A stretch of 64,000 nucleotides of DNA from Juglans regia (taxonomy: Eukaryota > Streptophyta > Magnoliopsida > Fagales > Juglandaceae), in assembly GCF_001411555.2 (NCBI RefSeq), contig NC_049904.1, forward strand, positions 21,341,370 through 21,405,369, in the 5' to 3' direction. Position numbers and translations under genes: made by a program. The notes beneath the pieces were generated by a model. That model searched no databases. It saw nothing but the letters and a program-made list of their open reading frames with translations, and was not told the DNA's origin. Shown here piece after piece: positions 1 through 10,669 of the stretch (position 1 is its first letter; the number at the start of each line of letters is the position of its first letter).

Positions 1-531
1 TTGTATATTACTCGGCCTGCAGCTGTCACATAATTCTCATTGGCATGTGATCAACAACCTTATTATCATGTAATTAAGGACGACACACAAACAGGGTTTT
101 TTATAATTTTATGACTCAGATGTTTTGGAAGATTCGAGAAAATCAACGATATCTAGCTCACGGCAGTGAATATTAGTAATCATGAGTAATATAAATTTCA
201 ATATTAAACACAGTGTGGTCCACATACTATATCTATCTCGAGTCAAATTGCATGTAGAAAATATTTAAGTAACAATCTATGTTCGCAACTTTATTCCAAA
301 ATGTCAATTTCTCTACAAACAACTTTGCCAAATGGACTGATCATTCCAACAATAGTAGAACATTTCAACGGTATCAATTGCCACAATTTCTTGTACTGAA
401 TTCATTTTTTTTTAACATCCATATAGTCCTTCTAGATGTATCTTATAATGTATTTAGAAATCTAAATACTTATACGGCACTAGATATGATATATACGGCA
501 CTTTTATCTCATTTTTATCACGTTATATTGA
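1..531. other. AT-rich intergenic sequence, no gene seen
   Basis: No protein family, RNA gene or repeat structure is recognisable here. Short open frames occur (for example about 279-572) but their translations are low-complexity and match nothing I know. Confidence 0.5.
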
Positions 532-760
532 CATGGTATTGTCTATCCACCATTGAATCGACTCTTTTTTAAGAATAATAAATTCAATTATTGATAGATA
601 ATGCTACCTTATCATGCACTCACTCTCATATCTGCTTGGGAGATGAAAAATCAAATAAAGAGAGCAATCTGATCACTCAGCCAAAGATAATAACTATATA
701 AGTTCATGTACATTATTAATATATTCCAAGTGTATAAAAGTAATTAGTCTCAACTTAAAT
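532..760 (+). repeat. Dispersed ~230-bp repeat, copy 1 (inverted partner at 63269-63504)
   Basis: This segment matches the reverse complement of 63269-63504 almost base for base, with a handful of substitutions and small indels (for example an extra CTCT in the other copy). Both begin CATGGTATTGTCTATC and end at CTCAACTTAAAT. It has no open frame. It is probably a fragment of a repeated non-autonomous element; the family is not identified. Confidence 0.8.
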
Positions 761-1224
761 ACATCTCTCAAGAGTGGCAACTTTAGAGCCCAACATCTTA
801 AATGACAATTTATTTTCAATAGGAATTCCGTTTTAGACATAGGCGATAGACCCAAAAAATCCGTTTTTAAATTTAAATTAGCAATGCCCAGCCTAAGACC
901 GAGGCTAACATAAGTGGTCCAGTGGACAACTTGTAAGCTTCTATGTAGTTAGTTTTCTTTTCATTTCAATTTAGTTGTAAATATGCTAATTCTACTTTCC
1001 TTTGGTACAATTTACTCTAGAGTAATTTCCAACCGTATGAAGGATAATTCATGCTCAAAATAGGATTTGATGTTTCAATTAATGGTATTAATTAGCTAGT
1101 CGTATACCTGCATGAAGCCATAAACAGATTTCAAGAACAAGTATTGCATAAAGCCATAAACAGAATTCAAGAACAAGTATATTAGGTTAATGTAGGCATT
1201 GACGAGATACATGTAATTGACATT
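761..1224. other. Intergenic sequence with a 36-bp tandem duplication
   Basis: No gene is visible. A 36-bp unit (GCATGAAGCCATAAACAG...) is present twice head to tail at 1110-1145 and 1146-1181 with three differences, just outside the end of CACTA element A. Confidence 0.6.
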
Positions 1225-1885
1225 CACTACAACAGAATGTGTGTTTTGTGACAGAGGAAACTGTCACAAAAAAATGGCAAACCGTCACTAAACATATTTG
1301 GTGACGGTTTGAAACCGTCACCATGACCGTCACCTGAAGTGCGTCACAGAAAACATTTGGTGACGGTTTACTGTTCAACCGTCACAAAAAATATTTTTAG
1401 TGACGGTTGGAAGTGTTCCATTCGGTATAACGTTTGAACGTTCCTTTTTTTGTGACGGTTATGAACTGTCACAGAAAATCACGTTCGGACGTAAAATCAA
1501 ACGTTCGGACGTTATACCCGACCGATTGGCGTTCGAATGAGAGAATTTGACGTTCGTTGAATATCGTTCGAATGTATCATATTTACGTTTGAATGTTAAT
1601 GCGTCCGAACGTTAATTACAATAAACGTTCGAATATTTATTCGAACGTAAACGTAAATGTTCAAACGTAGCTCGTTTAATGTTCGGACGTTATTTCGAAT
1701 GTAAACGAAGGAGCGTTCGAATGCAAGTTCTTTGTTCGAACGTTAGTCGCTTTACCGTTTGAGCGGTTTGTTCATTTTAGCATGAGTACGTTCGAACGTA
1801 TAGTTTAATGTTCGAACAATTCAATTGTATTTACGTTCGAACGTTTGTTACAGTGTGAACCAACGTTCGAACGATTTTTATTTAC
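1225..1885. repeat. CACTA A subterminal repeat array with two motif families
   Basis: The outer ~230 bases contain about eight copies, in both orientations, of GTGACGGTT/AACCGTCAC. The inner ~450 bases contain some twenty copies of the self-complementary motif CGTTCGAACG and one-base variants. Subterminal arrays of short motifs are the known binding sites of CACTA TNPA-type proteins. Having two separate motif blocks at one end is less usual. Confidence 0.85.
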
Positions 1886-2034
1886 ATTCGAACGTACAGA
1901 TCAGAAATACTAATTTCATAAAATTTAAAAACATCATACCAATTGTATCATATTACATACCCAATTAACAAGTAACAATGTCTTATAAAAGTACAAAATT
2001 AGATATTAAAACTAGTCAGAAATATTGATAAAAT

Positions 2035-5000
2035 TTATTTCTTCTTTTTCCCTCGCCCACGGGGATTCTGTTGCAATGACATAACACGCTCCATTTGTAC
2101 CGTCATCTCCCGTTGCACTTGCTCTTGCACTTCACTGCGTATTCTTTCCTCCTGGTCTCTCTGTTGGTCCTGCAAACGTGTCTCTAAATGAGACTGTCGT
2201 TCTAAGAGAGACTCTAACTCTTGCTGTCTCGACCTCATATACTCATTCTCACGCCGTGCAGTTTCTAAATCTGTCGTAAGATTATTAATTTGTGAAGCCG
2301 ATGAGGTTGAGGAGGATGAACATTTATGCTTGATAGATCGTCTCAAACCTCTTGCCATACTAGACTGCAGCCCGAGCACTTGCGTGAATATGTCTATGTC
2401 ACTAGGAGAGGATTCCTCAGAAGCCAACTGCATCTCCAACATTTTGCTCTGCAATTTAAAAGGTAATGATCGTAAATAATTAGTAACGTATTAAAAGAAA
2501 TAGAAATAAGAAATAAACTATTAAAATGTTATATAAATAATTTATTTAACAAAATTAACACCGCTTACATAATTATCTGCAGCAACAGGATCCATCCACT
2601 CACTATGCTCATTAGTGTGAGCAACAGCATAGACATGTGTGGCGCCCCCAATCCCCCTTATATAAATACACGTGGATCGAGACACCAGGATGGTGACAAC
2701 ACGGTCACACATCCCAACGAAGTGCCAGTGTGCGTACATGCAACAATGTACAATAAAAACACAGCAGATAATCAAGTCTACTAAGTACCAGAATTTAAAA
2801 ACAACTAAACATCAGTAGAGGTTTAAAAGCAGTTATACAGTCATCCCAAAATAAAGTTTAACACATATCCCAAAATACAATGAGCAAAATAAAATAATAA
2901 AGCCAGTGATCCCAGATCACTCTCCGGGCAGAGCCGTCTCCTCAGGCTCGCCCTCCTCCTCCTCATCTGTATCAAAATATGCGTTACCACAGAATGGTAC
3001 CGCAGGTAAGTATAATCCAAATAATCCTTAGGAATAAAATGCATTTAATGCAACCAACATGCATTCATATGATGAAATATGCATTTTTCCTCAAACATCA
3101 TTTTCCCCGAAAATAACAATTTTCCAACACACGCCAAAATCCCATTTGGCCCAAAAATAATCCGTAAAACATTTTCCCAGAAAATGATTTACACAAAAAT
3201 CCAACACACACTATTTTCCCAGAAAATAGCCAATTAATCCGTTATTACCCTATGTACCATGGCCTCCCCTAGGGACCATCCGCACGTCCTGGCTTCGTAG
3301 CGATGCCCAGTTCCGCGCCCAGCGCGTACGTAGCCAAGCATCCTCTAGTCCCCGCCAACAGAAGGACCACGGAGTCGGCACGAATCTCTCGTCCGATCCC
3401 ATTGTCGCCCAGCGACAATCCAGGGGACGTTACTCAGTTTATTCCGCTCCCCGAATAACCAGAGGAGCTCCACCGAGATAATGCCCCATCTCGGCTTGGG
3501 GTCGTGATACACATGCACCCAAAATATTCTCACATAAAATCATAACTTTCCAAATCACACATGAGCATGAATGCAATACACGAAAACCCAGTTTTCCTTA
3601 CAAACATGATCATGCATGAAATAATGAAATGCACATGTACCAACACCAATCCAACGTCTATCAATAACCAGTCCCATCAAATCCAATCAAACAACTCATC
3701 AACAACCAATAACCAATTCAACCAAACCAACCAAACAACTCCAATCACAAATCTATCCGACCCCCGTACTCCTCAGACTCAGTCCGGCAAAACCAATCAA
3801 CAGATTAAATACAGTGAAATGCGTTAGTGCAAAAATACATTAAATTCACAAGAATTCTTTAGAAAATACTTACAGTGCTATATAGCAATTTCCGAAGGAT
3901 CACGAAGTTGAAAAAGGCGACGTCTGAGCAACACCACAGTGTAAAATACACTGTGGTCGTGGGTCACAGATACCCACTTTTCAACGGAGACAAACGAAGA
4001 CCCAAAAATGGTAGGGTAGGGCCTAGAGAGGTCGGTGAAGCCAATGGTGGTGGTGGTTTGCCGTGGGTGGCGGCGCAAGGGGTGGTTTTAGGCCAAAAAT
4101 GCCGAAATCGGAGATGGACTTGGTTGTGCTTCACCGGTGACGGATCGGAGCCGGGGTTGGGTCCATTGGGTTGCCAAAAGGTCGGGGGTGAAGTGGTAGG
4201 AAGATGGTGGCCGGAGGTGGTGCGACGGCGGCGCTGGAGCGAAAGTGACGCCGCGGCTTGAAGGGCTGCGTGGAGGAGAACGGTGGCGCGGATGGAGGTG
4301 AGGTTGGTGGGGTGAGGTCGCCGGCGGCAGAAGAACCGAATGGGGTGGGCGGTGTCGTGCACGGCGGCTCGACTGCGGCAGGTTGGGTATGGGCGACGGA
4401 CGCATGGGAGAGAGAAAGGGAGGGGGCTCGCGTGGGGAAGAAACCGAAGGAGAAATAAGGAGGAAAAAGAAAAGAAAGAAAAGAAAAGGAGAGGAAAGAA
4501 AAATAGGGGGAAAAGAAATGAAGTCCAATCCTCATAACTTAGGTCACAAAAATGATCCAACGGAAACGATTTCAAAACCACAAGTTAAATAAAATAATTC
4601 AAACGCAATGGTAAAGTCAAATTGAAATAATTAAATCCCACAGTAATTAATTTAAATATTAAAAGCAATTTAAATGGATAATAATAAATAAATATTAAGA
4701 AAGCACATACAAATAATTTTCACCAAATTAAAATCATAGAAATAAACTCACTAAAAATCAACCAATTTTAAAATAAGAGAATAAATTTTTGAATAAATAA
4801 CAATAATCCTTTAGTAAAAATACACTAAAATACGGAGTGTTACAACATGAATGAGGGAAAAGTTTTCAGGATCATCACGTTTCTAACAAAGTGACAATAT
4901 TAGCAATTTTAAAAGGATAATGTTAGTACTTATCAGAAAGAATATCAGAAAAATAACTGAATTCTATAATTTTTTAATTACCATTTTTTCAGCAAGACGG

Positions 5001-5919
5001 TGGAATGACCTTGAACCGGCATTTGTAGAACGGATCTATTCTGTGCATTTGTAGAACTCAAGTGCTACAAAATATATTAAAAATGTTAATTGTAATATGT
5101 ATACATATAATATATAAAATGAATATGAATGTAAATAATTAAAAGATATAAATGTAAAATACCTGATAATCTGGAGATGCGAAAAGATCACAACACTTTC
5201 TCCAATCATCTAACTTCATCTGCTGAAAAGGAGACTGCGCAGCCTCTTCCAACGTCTCAAACTTCTTGAAGTGGTCATGACATCGTCCTTTGTGACGTCG
5301 GAATAGTGTATCCATCAACTCATTCACGGTTCTCAAATCCTCGCTACGGCCAAAGTTGAGGTCGAATTCATCCTAACAAGGGAATCAGATCAAAAGTATA
5401 ATATATTAATCTAGGTGAAAAAAATGTACTGAAAAGTAAACTCACCAGCACACGACTTCGAATGTGCTCCTTAATCTCATTCGGAACATCTCGCCATGAG
5501 CGCACATAAAATGGAGCATAAGCTCGAACTACTGTGCCAATATAGGAGGAAAGCGCTGCTGCACTATCATCCACTCCTCCAGTGGAATTATCAGGAATTG
5601 TGATCTTCAGTTTACCGTGCCTTCTATTTTTTTCAAGAGAGATTCCACGTATATAGCCATGACCGCGACGTGCAGATGCATCAACTACATGATAATAGAT
5701 ATACTATAATTATAATTATATAGTTATTGAGAAAAAAGTATTAACTATATATATAATTATCAACGACAATATTTCCTTACTGGTAGGTGTCAACTGGCTG
5801 TTGTTCTCTTCTGTGTTAGCTTGATCTTCAGGAACGGATTCCTCGAGTGGGGAGTCCTCAATGGATTCAGGACTTGGACTTGGCGGAGGCACATTTCTTC
5901 GTTGTCGTTTTGACAGCAT
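2035..5919 (-). pseudogene. CACTA A second gene (Transposase_24 / Ptta-En/Spm family), split by a solo LTR
   Basis: Minus-strand exons can be followed by splice sites: 5781-5919 (starts M-L-S-K-R-Q-R-R), 5446-5684, 5163-5372, about 4987-5040, one exon now in two pieces (4845-4882 and 2569-2637), and 2035-2448 with the stop. Conserved family features are the RSWRDVP segment, a DLFASPDYQ exon end, a GSRSFHRLAEK exon, a THVYAVAHT-like exon and a glutamate/arginine-rich coiled coil that ends in basic GRGKKKK. The family belongs to the second (TNPA-like) gene of plant CACTA elements, thought to bind the subterminal repeats. The solo LTR at 2638-4844 interrupts the fifth exon, and the short GSRSF exon needs a frame change, so no normal product is expected. 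Confidence 0.8.
2638..4844 (-). mobile_element. Solo LTR (2.2 kb) inside a CACTA A exon, TSD ACATG
   Basis: Read on the minus strand it starts TGTAACACTCCGTATTTTAG (4844 downward) and ends GGGGGCGCCACA (2638), i.e. TG...CA. The five bases ACATG flank it on both sides (2633-2637 and 4845-4849). The outer parts match the LTRs of the element at 25631-32614 in inverted orientation, including the ACACTGTGGT...CAGACGTCGCC block and the final segment. The central part (about 3210-3530) is different sequence where the other LTRs have a minisatellite. No internal region or second LTR is present, so it is a solo LTR left by recombination. Purine- and pyrimidine-rich open frames at 3875-4592 are LTR sequence, not genes. 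Confidence 0.9.
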
Positions 5920-6020
5920 TCTTGAAAATAATTAATTATATCAAAGAAAATTAATTAGAAGAAATTATGAAAATTCAAGATATTTTATAGTCACCTATAT
6001 GAATAAAATATTTAGTACTT

Positions 6021-6257
6021 TTATTCTTCAGATGAATTTTTCATGCTTGTTTCAGAATCTCCATCAATAACATCTTCATCATCATCATGCACATCTTCTT
6101 CATCATCTTTATCCACCTCCTGCCCGGATTCTGATTCGTCTTCATCTTCTGACTCGTCTTCTTCTTCTTCCTCCTCACTTACTTGAATTGAATGATCATT
6201 TAATACAGACGGGTCTAGATGTACGGGTGGGACATCATCTCTACACAAGGGGAGCAA
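6021..6257 (-). pseudogene. C-terminal acidic tail of a tnp2-type CACTA transposase (partial)
   Basis: The minus-strand frame runs from the gap edge to a stop at 6021 and encodes about 78 residues, dominated by E and D (EEEEEEDESEDEDESESG) with S. The tnp2 gene of element B in this window (ending at 14364) finishes with a similar acidic SDEEDLS...SDEDGH tail, and this fragment lies just upstream of the Transposase_24-type gene, where tnp2 belongs. The rest of the gene would lie across the gap. Alternatively it is part of an upstream exon of the neighbouring gene. Confidence 0.55.
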
Positions 6258-6258
6258 C

Positions 6259-6358
6259 NNNNNNNNNNNNNNNNNNNNNNNNNNNNNNNNNNNNNNNNNN
6301 NNNNNNNNNNNNNNNNNNNNNNNNNNNNNNNNNNNNNNNNNNNNNNNNNNNNNNNNNN
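6259..6358. other. Assembly gap (100 N)
   Basis: Exactly 100 N, the conventional size for a gap of unknown length. Sequence to the left is CACTA A coding sequence and sequence to the right is unrelated AT-rich DNA, so the tnp2 gene and 5' terminus of element A are probably missing here. Confidence 0.98.
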
Positions 6359-6760
6359 CCCCATGTGGTTTCAGGATTTAAAGGATTAAAAATTTTAGTG
6401 GATCATGCAAGCATGAACATGATCTTATATATATAGGCATCTTAGCCAGAATTAGCTATATATTGGTTGATGGCAGCTTAAGTATAATGAACTACTCCTC
6501 TAGCTAGCTAGCTAGGCTCCATATGGTTATAGTCCATATATATCCTCCATTTAAAGAACAAATAACGTATGTACACAACCTTGGCCAGTATTTAATGCAG
6601 TTTTTTGTTAGAGGTAATTAATGAGGAATCTGATCCCTAGCTATTGGACTAGGGCTTCTCAAAACAGTGTCATCTTTTACTCATGCATAAAACTTAAATG
6701 TAGGCTTATTGAATATTGATATTTATTTCTACTCTTTTTAATATTGAGAAGATCTTCTGT

Positions 6761-6934
6761 TTTAAATATTGAGTTTGAATCATTTTGTGACTATGTTTAA
6801 CCCTTTATCACTATGTGTTAAACTAGTGGAGATGAGAATGTATGATTTTTAAATATTGAGTTTGAATCATTTTGTGACTATGTTTAACCCTTTATCACTA
6901 TGTGTTAAACTAGTGGAGATGAGAATGTATGATT
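6761..6934. repeat. 87-bp tandem duplication, two copies
   Basis: TTTAAATATTGAGTTTGAAT... to ...GAGAATGTATGATT is present twice head to tail at 87-base spacing with no difference seen, so the duplication is recent or an assembly artefact. It lies about 400 bases from the gap. Confidence 0.9.
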
Positions 6935-9900
6935 TTTAACACTTTTCTTCAAGATAATAGCCTATGTAAGCAATCGATGATTTTATTCAAACTAGTAGGT
7001 TCGATTAGAATTTTCTGGTTTGTCAAGAGCTACTCTTGTATGGCCGCTATATACTTTCACACAAAAATGGTGTGAATTCTCAGGTTTTCTTCAAATCTAG
7101 TATGCTTGGGTTGTGTAGTTGAGATTGTGGTTAAATGAGGGATGTTTAAGAGCATGAATGTACTAAAGCTGCTAGCTGTCCATTCTGTTGTGCAGAAAAT
7201 TCTGCACTGCACTCTGTTTTGCTTGCATGCTGTCCATTTCATTCCCATTTTTCATTTGCATCTTTTGCTCAACCAAAGTTATTTCTTTGTATGAAAAACT
7301 GTTGAAAACAAGGGACAAAAACCAGCCATTTTGTAATCTTTAAGCTTTAACTTTTCTGTACTAAGTATTGAGGCAAATATTATTTCCTTGGGGAACTCGA
7401 TGAAGTTCTTTTTGCATATAGAGATTCATTTATCTTACAATTTAAAAAGCTGATCATTTCATTGAATGATTACAGCAAACTATATAAATTTATATTAAGG
7501 GTGTATATATAAGTAGGTATGTATTTCAGTTTCTATGCAAAAAGAACTATTTGTAATTTTTGTTTGTGATCAACCAAACATTTATCTTTCTATGTGATCT
7601 ATAAACATATACTTTTATTTGCAAAATGAAGTTGTACTAGGCTATTTGTGTTATTACTTTTAAGAATGACACAAATATATGAATCTTTTATCCCAACATA
7701 TTTGTGTTATTACTTCTAATATTTAGTCTATAAAGCCACCACCCGGCCAATTTTGTAACTACTAATTAAATGAAAACTAAATAATATATAGCAAAGAGTT
7801 AAATTTATCAACTAAAATATAATACATCAAACAGAAATAAATATCTTGTTTAAAGTTAAAATGACTTAATCATGTATTAGACCAACTTTACATAGTTTTA
7901 TATAATCATTTTCCATTATGTTACTAGCTGGTTTTGTCCAGTTGGGAGTTTCAACACTGAACAGCCAGCAAATGAAATTGATTGATAATTTGATTTTAGT
8001 TTTTATATATATGGAGGAGTAGTCCTATTTATGCCAGTTCTTTCCAGGTTATAATGCAGACCTGAGTACTGCCATATATCCTAATACTTTCTATATATAT
8101 ATAGAAAGTATATACTAGAAGATTAAAAGCACTAAGCAGAACTTTATGTATTTGTCAAATAGCACAGTTGAGTGTAGCTTCCCCTTGCATATGATCTAAT
8201 ATATAAGACCAGATTCAGAGTCCCTATATGAGATGAGACAATCATCACTAGTAACCATATCATTTCAGCCAATCAAGAAGTCCTTTAATGGAGTTAAAAT
8301 ATTGTGAACTTGGGTTCTTCATTGGTGCTTCATTAAAATTCCTGAACACTTAAACTTCTCAGTTACATTTGCATAGATCGAACTCAAGTATTGATTTGGT
8401 ATTTTATTCATTAATTGAATAAAATATTCATTAAGCATTGAATGGATTGTTTAGCCCGTGGTATTAATATGTACGTTGTCTGAGCCGATCTCAAGCTTAT
8501 AACTAGCTTTCCTACTTTCTGCACTAGTATACGGGACATCCTATTTCAAATTGCTATTTTTTAAAAAATGAAACTACACTTACTTAAATATTGAAAGTAC
8601 AATACCACATGAAATACTATTGAACTTATAGGAACTCAACCCAATTGTTGCTTCCATCCATTTATCTTTCATGTACAAAACCCAACGGCCTTTATTGGAC
8701 AGCAAATATGCAATTTGAATGATGCTCTAGTTATTTATTTAGGATGCTTGGAATAAGGACTTTTAAAGTTTGGCTTAGTGCTAAGTATGGATAGAAGTCA
8801 AATAGTTTGATGTCGTGCTTGTTAGTTGATTTTCCCTAAGTTGACAGGATGTAAGCAACGTGCTTTCTAGTTGAAATTATATAGTTGGAAGATGCAGTTA
8901 AGCTTGTGATTAAAATCATTACTCTTATATTTGTTTGCTTTTATTTGTATATTTTTCTTTTGTTTATTGATTTCGTTTGTGTTAGGCTCTTCTATATATT
9001 AAGATTTAATCTGACACTTTATGTTACATTTTTGGGTGCAGATTGTAGGACGGATGTGCTGTCATTTTGATTGAAAAGCACTTGGTTGAGCCCGACGGCC
9101 TTGTTGGTGAGCCATTTCACCTAGGGGTGAGCTGAAACAATTTGTATTGGGGATTGAAGGTAACGAATACCCATACACGTCCGTAGTTCCTTCTTCCTTT
9201 CATTTCATGAATTCTCAAAACATAGATGGATGTTTTGTTGTTAGTGTTATTATATATGCTAGACATAGCTTTGATTGGTTAATATATATGGTTTATTATT
9301 AGATAATCCATCTAATAATAATTGTATTCTACTTAACAAATTCCACATGGTGTTTGTTCTTTGTTTTGGGTGATGTTGTTTGCCGGTAAATGTATTTTTC
9401 CTTGTGTGGCTAATTAATTAATTTGAATTTGAGTTAGAGTCGGCAGTGCTATGATTTAGCATATCCTTTACTTAATAACACAGTTCGTAGATATAAAATA
9501 ACAACAAAGTACTCAAGGATCCTTAAGCAAGACCATGCAAAAGATGTCAACTAAGAGTAATTCTGCATGCAAACCCAAAAACAATTATTACTATAATTGA
9601 ATATAATCATTTAAGTACTGCTTAATGGTCACTTTTTGTTTCAATCCTGTGATTAAACAATTATTTTCTTAGATTATGTATATCGGACAAGTATTATAAG
9701 GAATTGCCTAAAACAGTATGGAGTATATAAGGTAGATAAGTAGTTTCTTCCGACCAAACAAGAAAAAGTGGTCAGTGTTATGGCCTCACAAACGAACTCA
9801 AATTCCCAACTGAGATGATATCAAGAAAACCTGATATCTTCTTGAATCTTCTATCTTTTCTTATCTTCTATATATAATCTTCAACTATAATGTCGGACCA

Positions 9901-10109
9901 ATTATAGTTGTTTGCTTACTTTTGTTAGGAAAATTGCTTTAACAATATTACATCATCTATCTACGATGAATTGTAATTTCCATAGATGAAAACATGTTTC
10001 CAAACTCACCCACCTCAAAGAATGCACTTTACTTTTTTGACAACATAATAAAGCTATGCTTCTGATTCAAGAAGTGTAATTTTTTTTTAATAATACAAGT
10101 AAATAGGCA

Positions 10110-10140
10110 TTGCCCAAGTACATATGAGGTACTTGGGCAA
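10110..10140. repeat. Small perfect hairpin, 12-bp arms
   Basis: TTGCCCAAGTAC and its reverse complement GTACTTGGGCAA are separated by seven bases. There is no U-tract or other sign that it is a functional terminator or small RNA. Confidence 0.6.
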
Positions 10141-10669
10141 ACACCATATCTTGAGTTCAGTATTTGTTACATGATTCCAGTGGTGTATGCAAACACCATA
10201 GCTTAGACCACCTTCCTATATCCCAAGAAAGCAACTTATTTGTAAGTTGTAGGCACGAGTAAGCAACACAGTTCATTGCCTTGAAAAAATGAACTGTTAC
10301 ACACATATGCTCTTTAAATAAACTATATTACACTAACCTTTGGTATGCAATAACTGAACAGTGCCACACATATATGCTCTTTAAATAAGCTGGCAACCTC
10401 TATAACATCCTTCACAGTCTTGATTAGAGTTTCCTGAATTCCACGTAAAGGTTACTCCCATTACCTCCACGCTCTAAAAGCCTAGTGTCTCAACCACCTT
10501 CTAATATGCTTTTTATGAAGTGAACTAGGTGCCTCCAATTCTCTTCTTCAAACAACTTCTTATTCATTCTTCCAAACGTGAATGCGCACTATAGTGAGTT
10601 TTTCATCGAACTTAGTTGTTTACGGTCCATGCTTAACTAACTTTCTTCCTCTCCCATATCGTGCTTCAG

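Larger units (their letters stand above)
1225..6258 (-). mobile_element. CACTA (En/Spm) element A, 3' part, minus orientation, truncated at the assembly gap
   Basis: The element end is the CACTA-type terminus CACTACAACAGAATGTG at 1225, preceded by ATT as possible 3-bp target duplication. Moving inward come subterminal repeats (1225-1885), then on the minus strand the last exons of a Transposase_24-type gene (2035-5919) and the acidic C-terminal tail of a tnp2-like gene (6021-6257). In CACTA elements tnp2 precedes the second gene, so the element is read from right to left and its 5' half lies in or beyond the gap at 6259-6358. No matching CACTA terminus was found to the right of the gap. A solo LTR (2638-4844) has inserted into one exon. 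Confidence 0.85.
6359..10669. other. 4.3 kb AT-rich sequence without recognisable gene; may include the 5' part of CACTA B
   Basis: No family matched. Visible structure: an 87-bp perfect tandem duplication (6761-6847 and 6848-6934); a 28-bp perfect AT-rich palindrome (8084-8111, ATACTTTCTATATATATATA...); a segment with splice-like borders at about 9041-9162 (acceptor TGCAG, donor GGTAACG) whose translation I do not recognise; a 12-bp-arm hairpin at 10110-10140; and an imperfect ~50-bp tandem repeat around 10285-10400 (ACACATATGCTCTTTAAATA). Neither a CACTAC terminus nor the GCGGCGA motif of CACTA B's 3' end was found here. Confidence 0.5.

Noticed and set aside
6188..6436. Open frame across the N run
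   Set aside because: It is an artefact of reading through unknown bases; the real coding signal there is on the minus strand up to 6257.
10110..10140. Hairpin as microRNA precursor or terminator
   Set aside because: Arms are only 12 bp with a 7-base loop and no flanking pairing; too short for a plant miRNA precursor.
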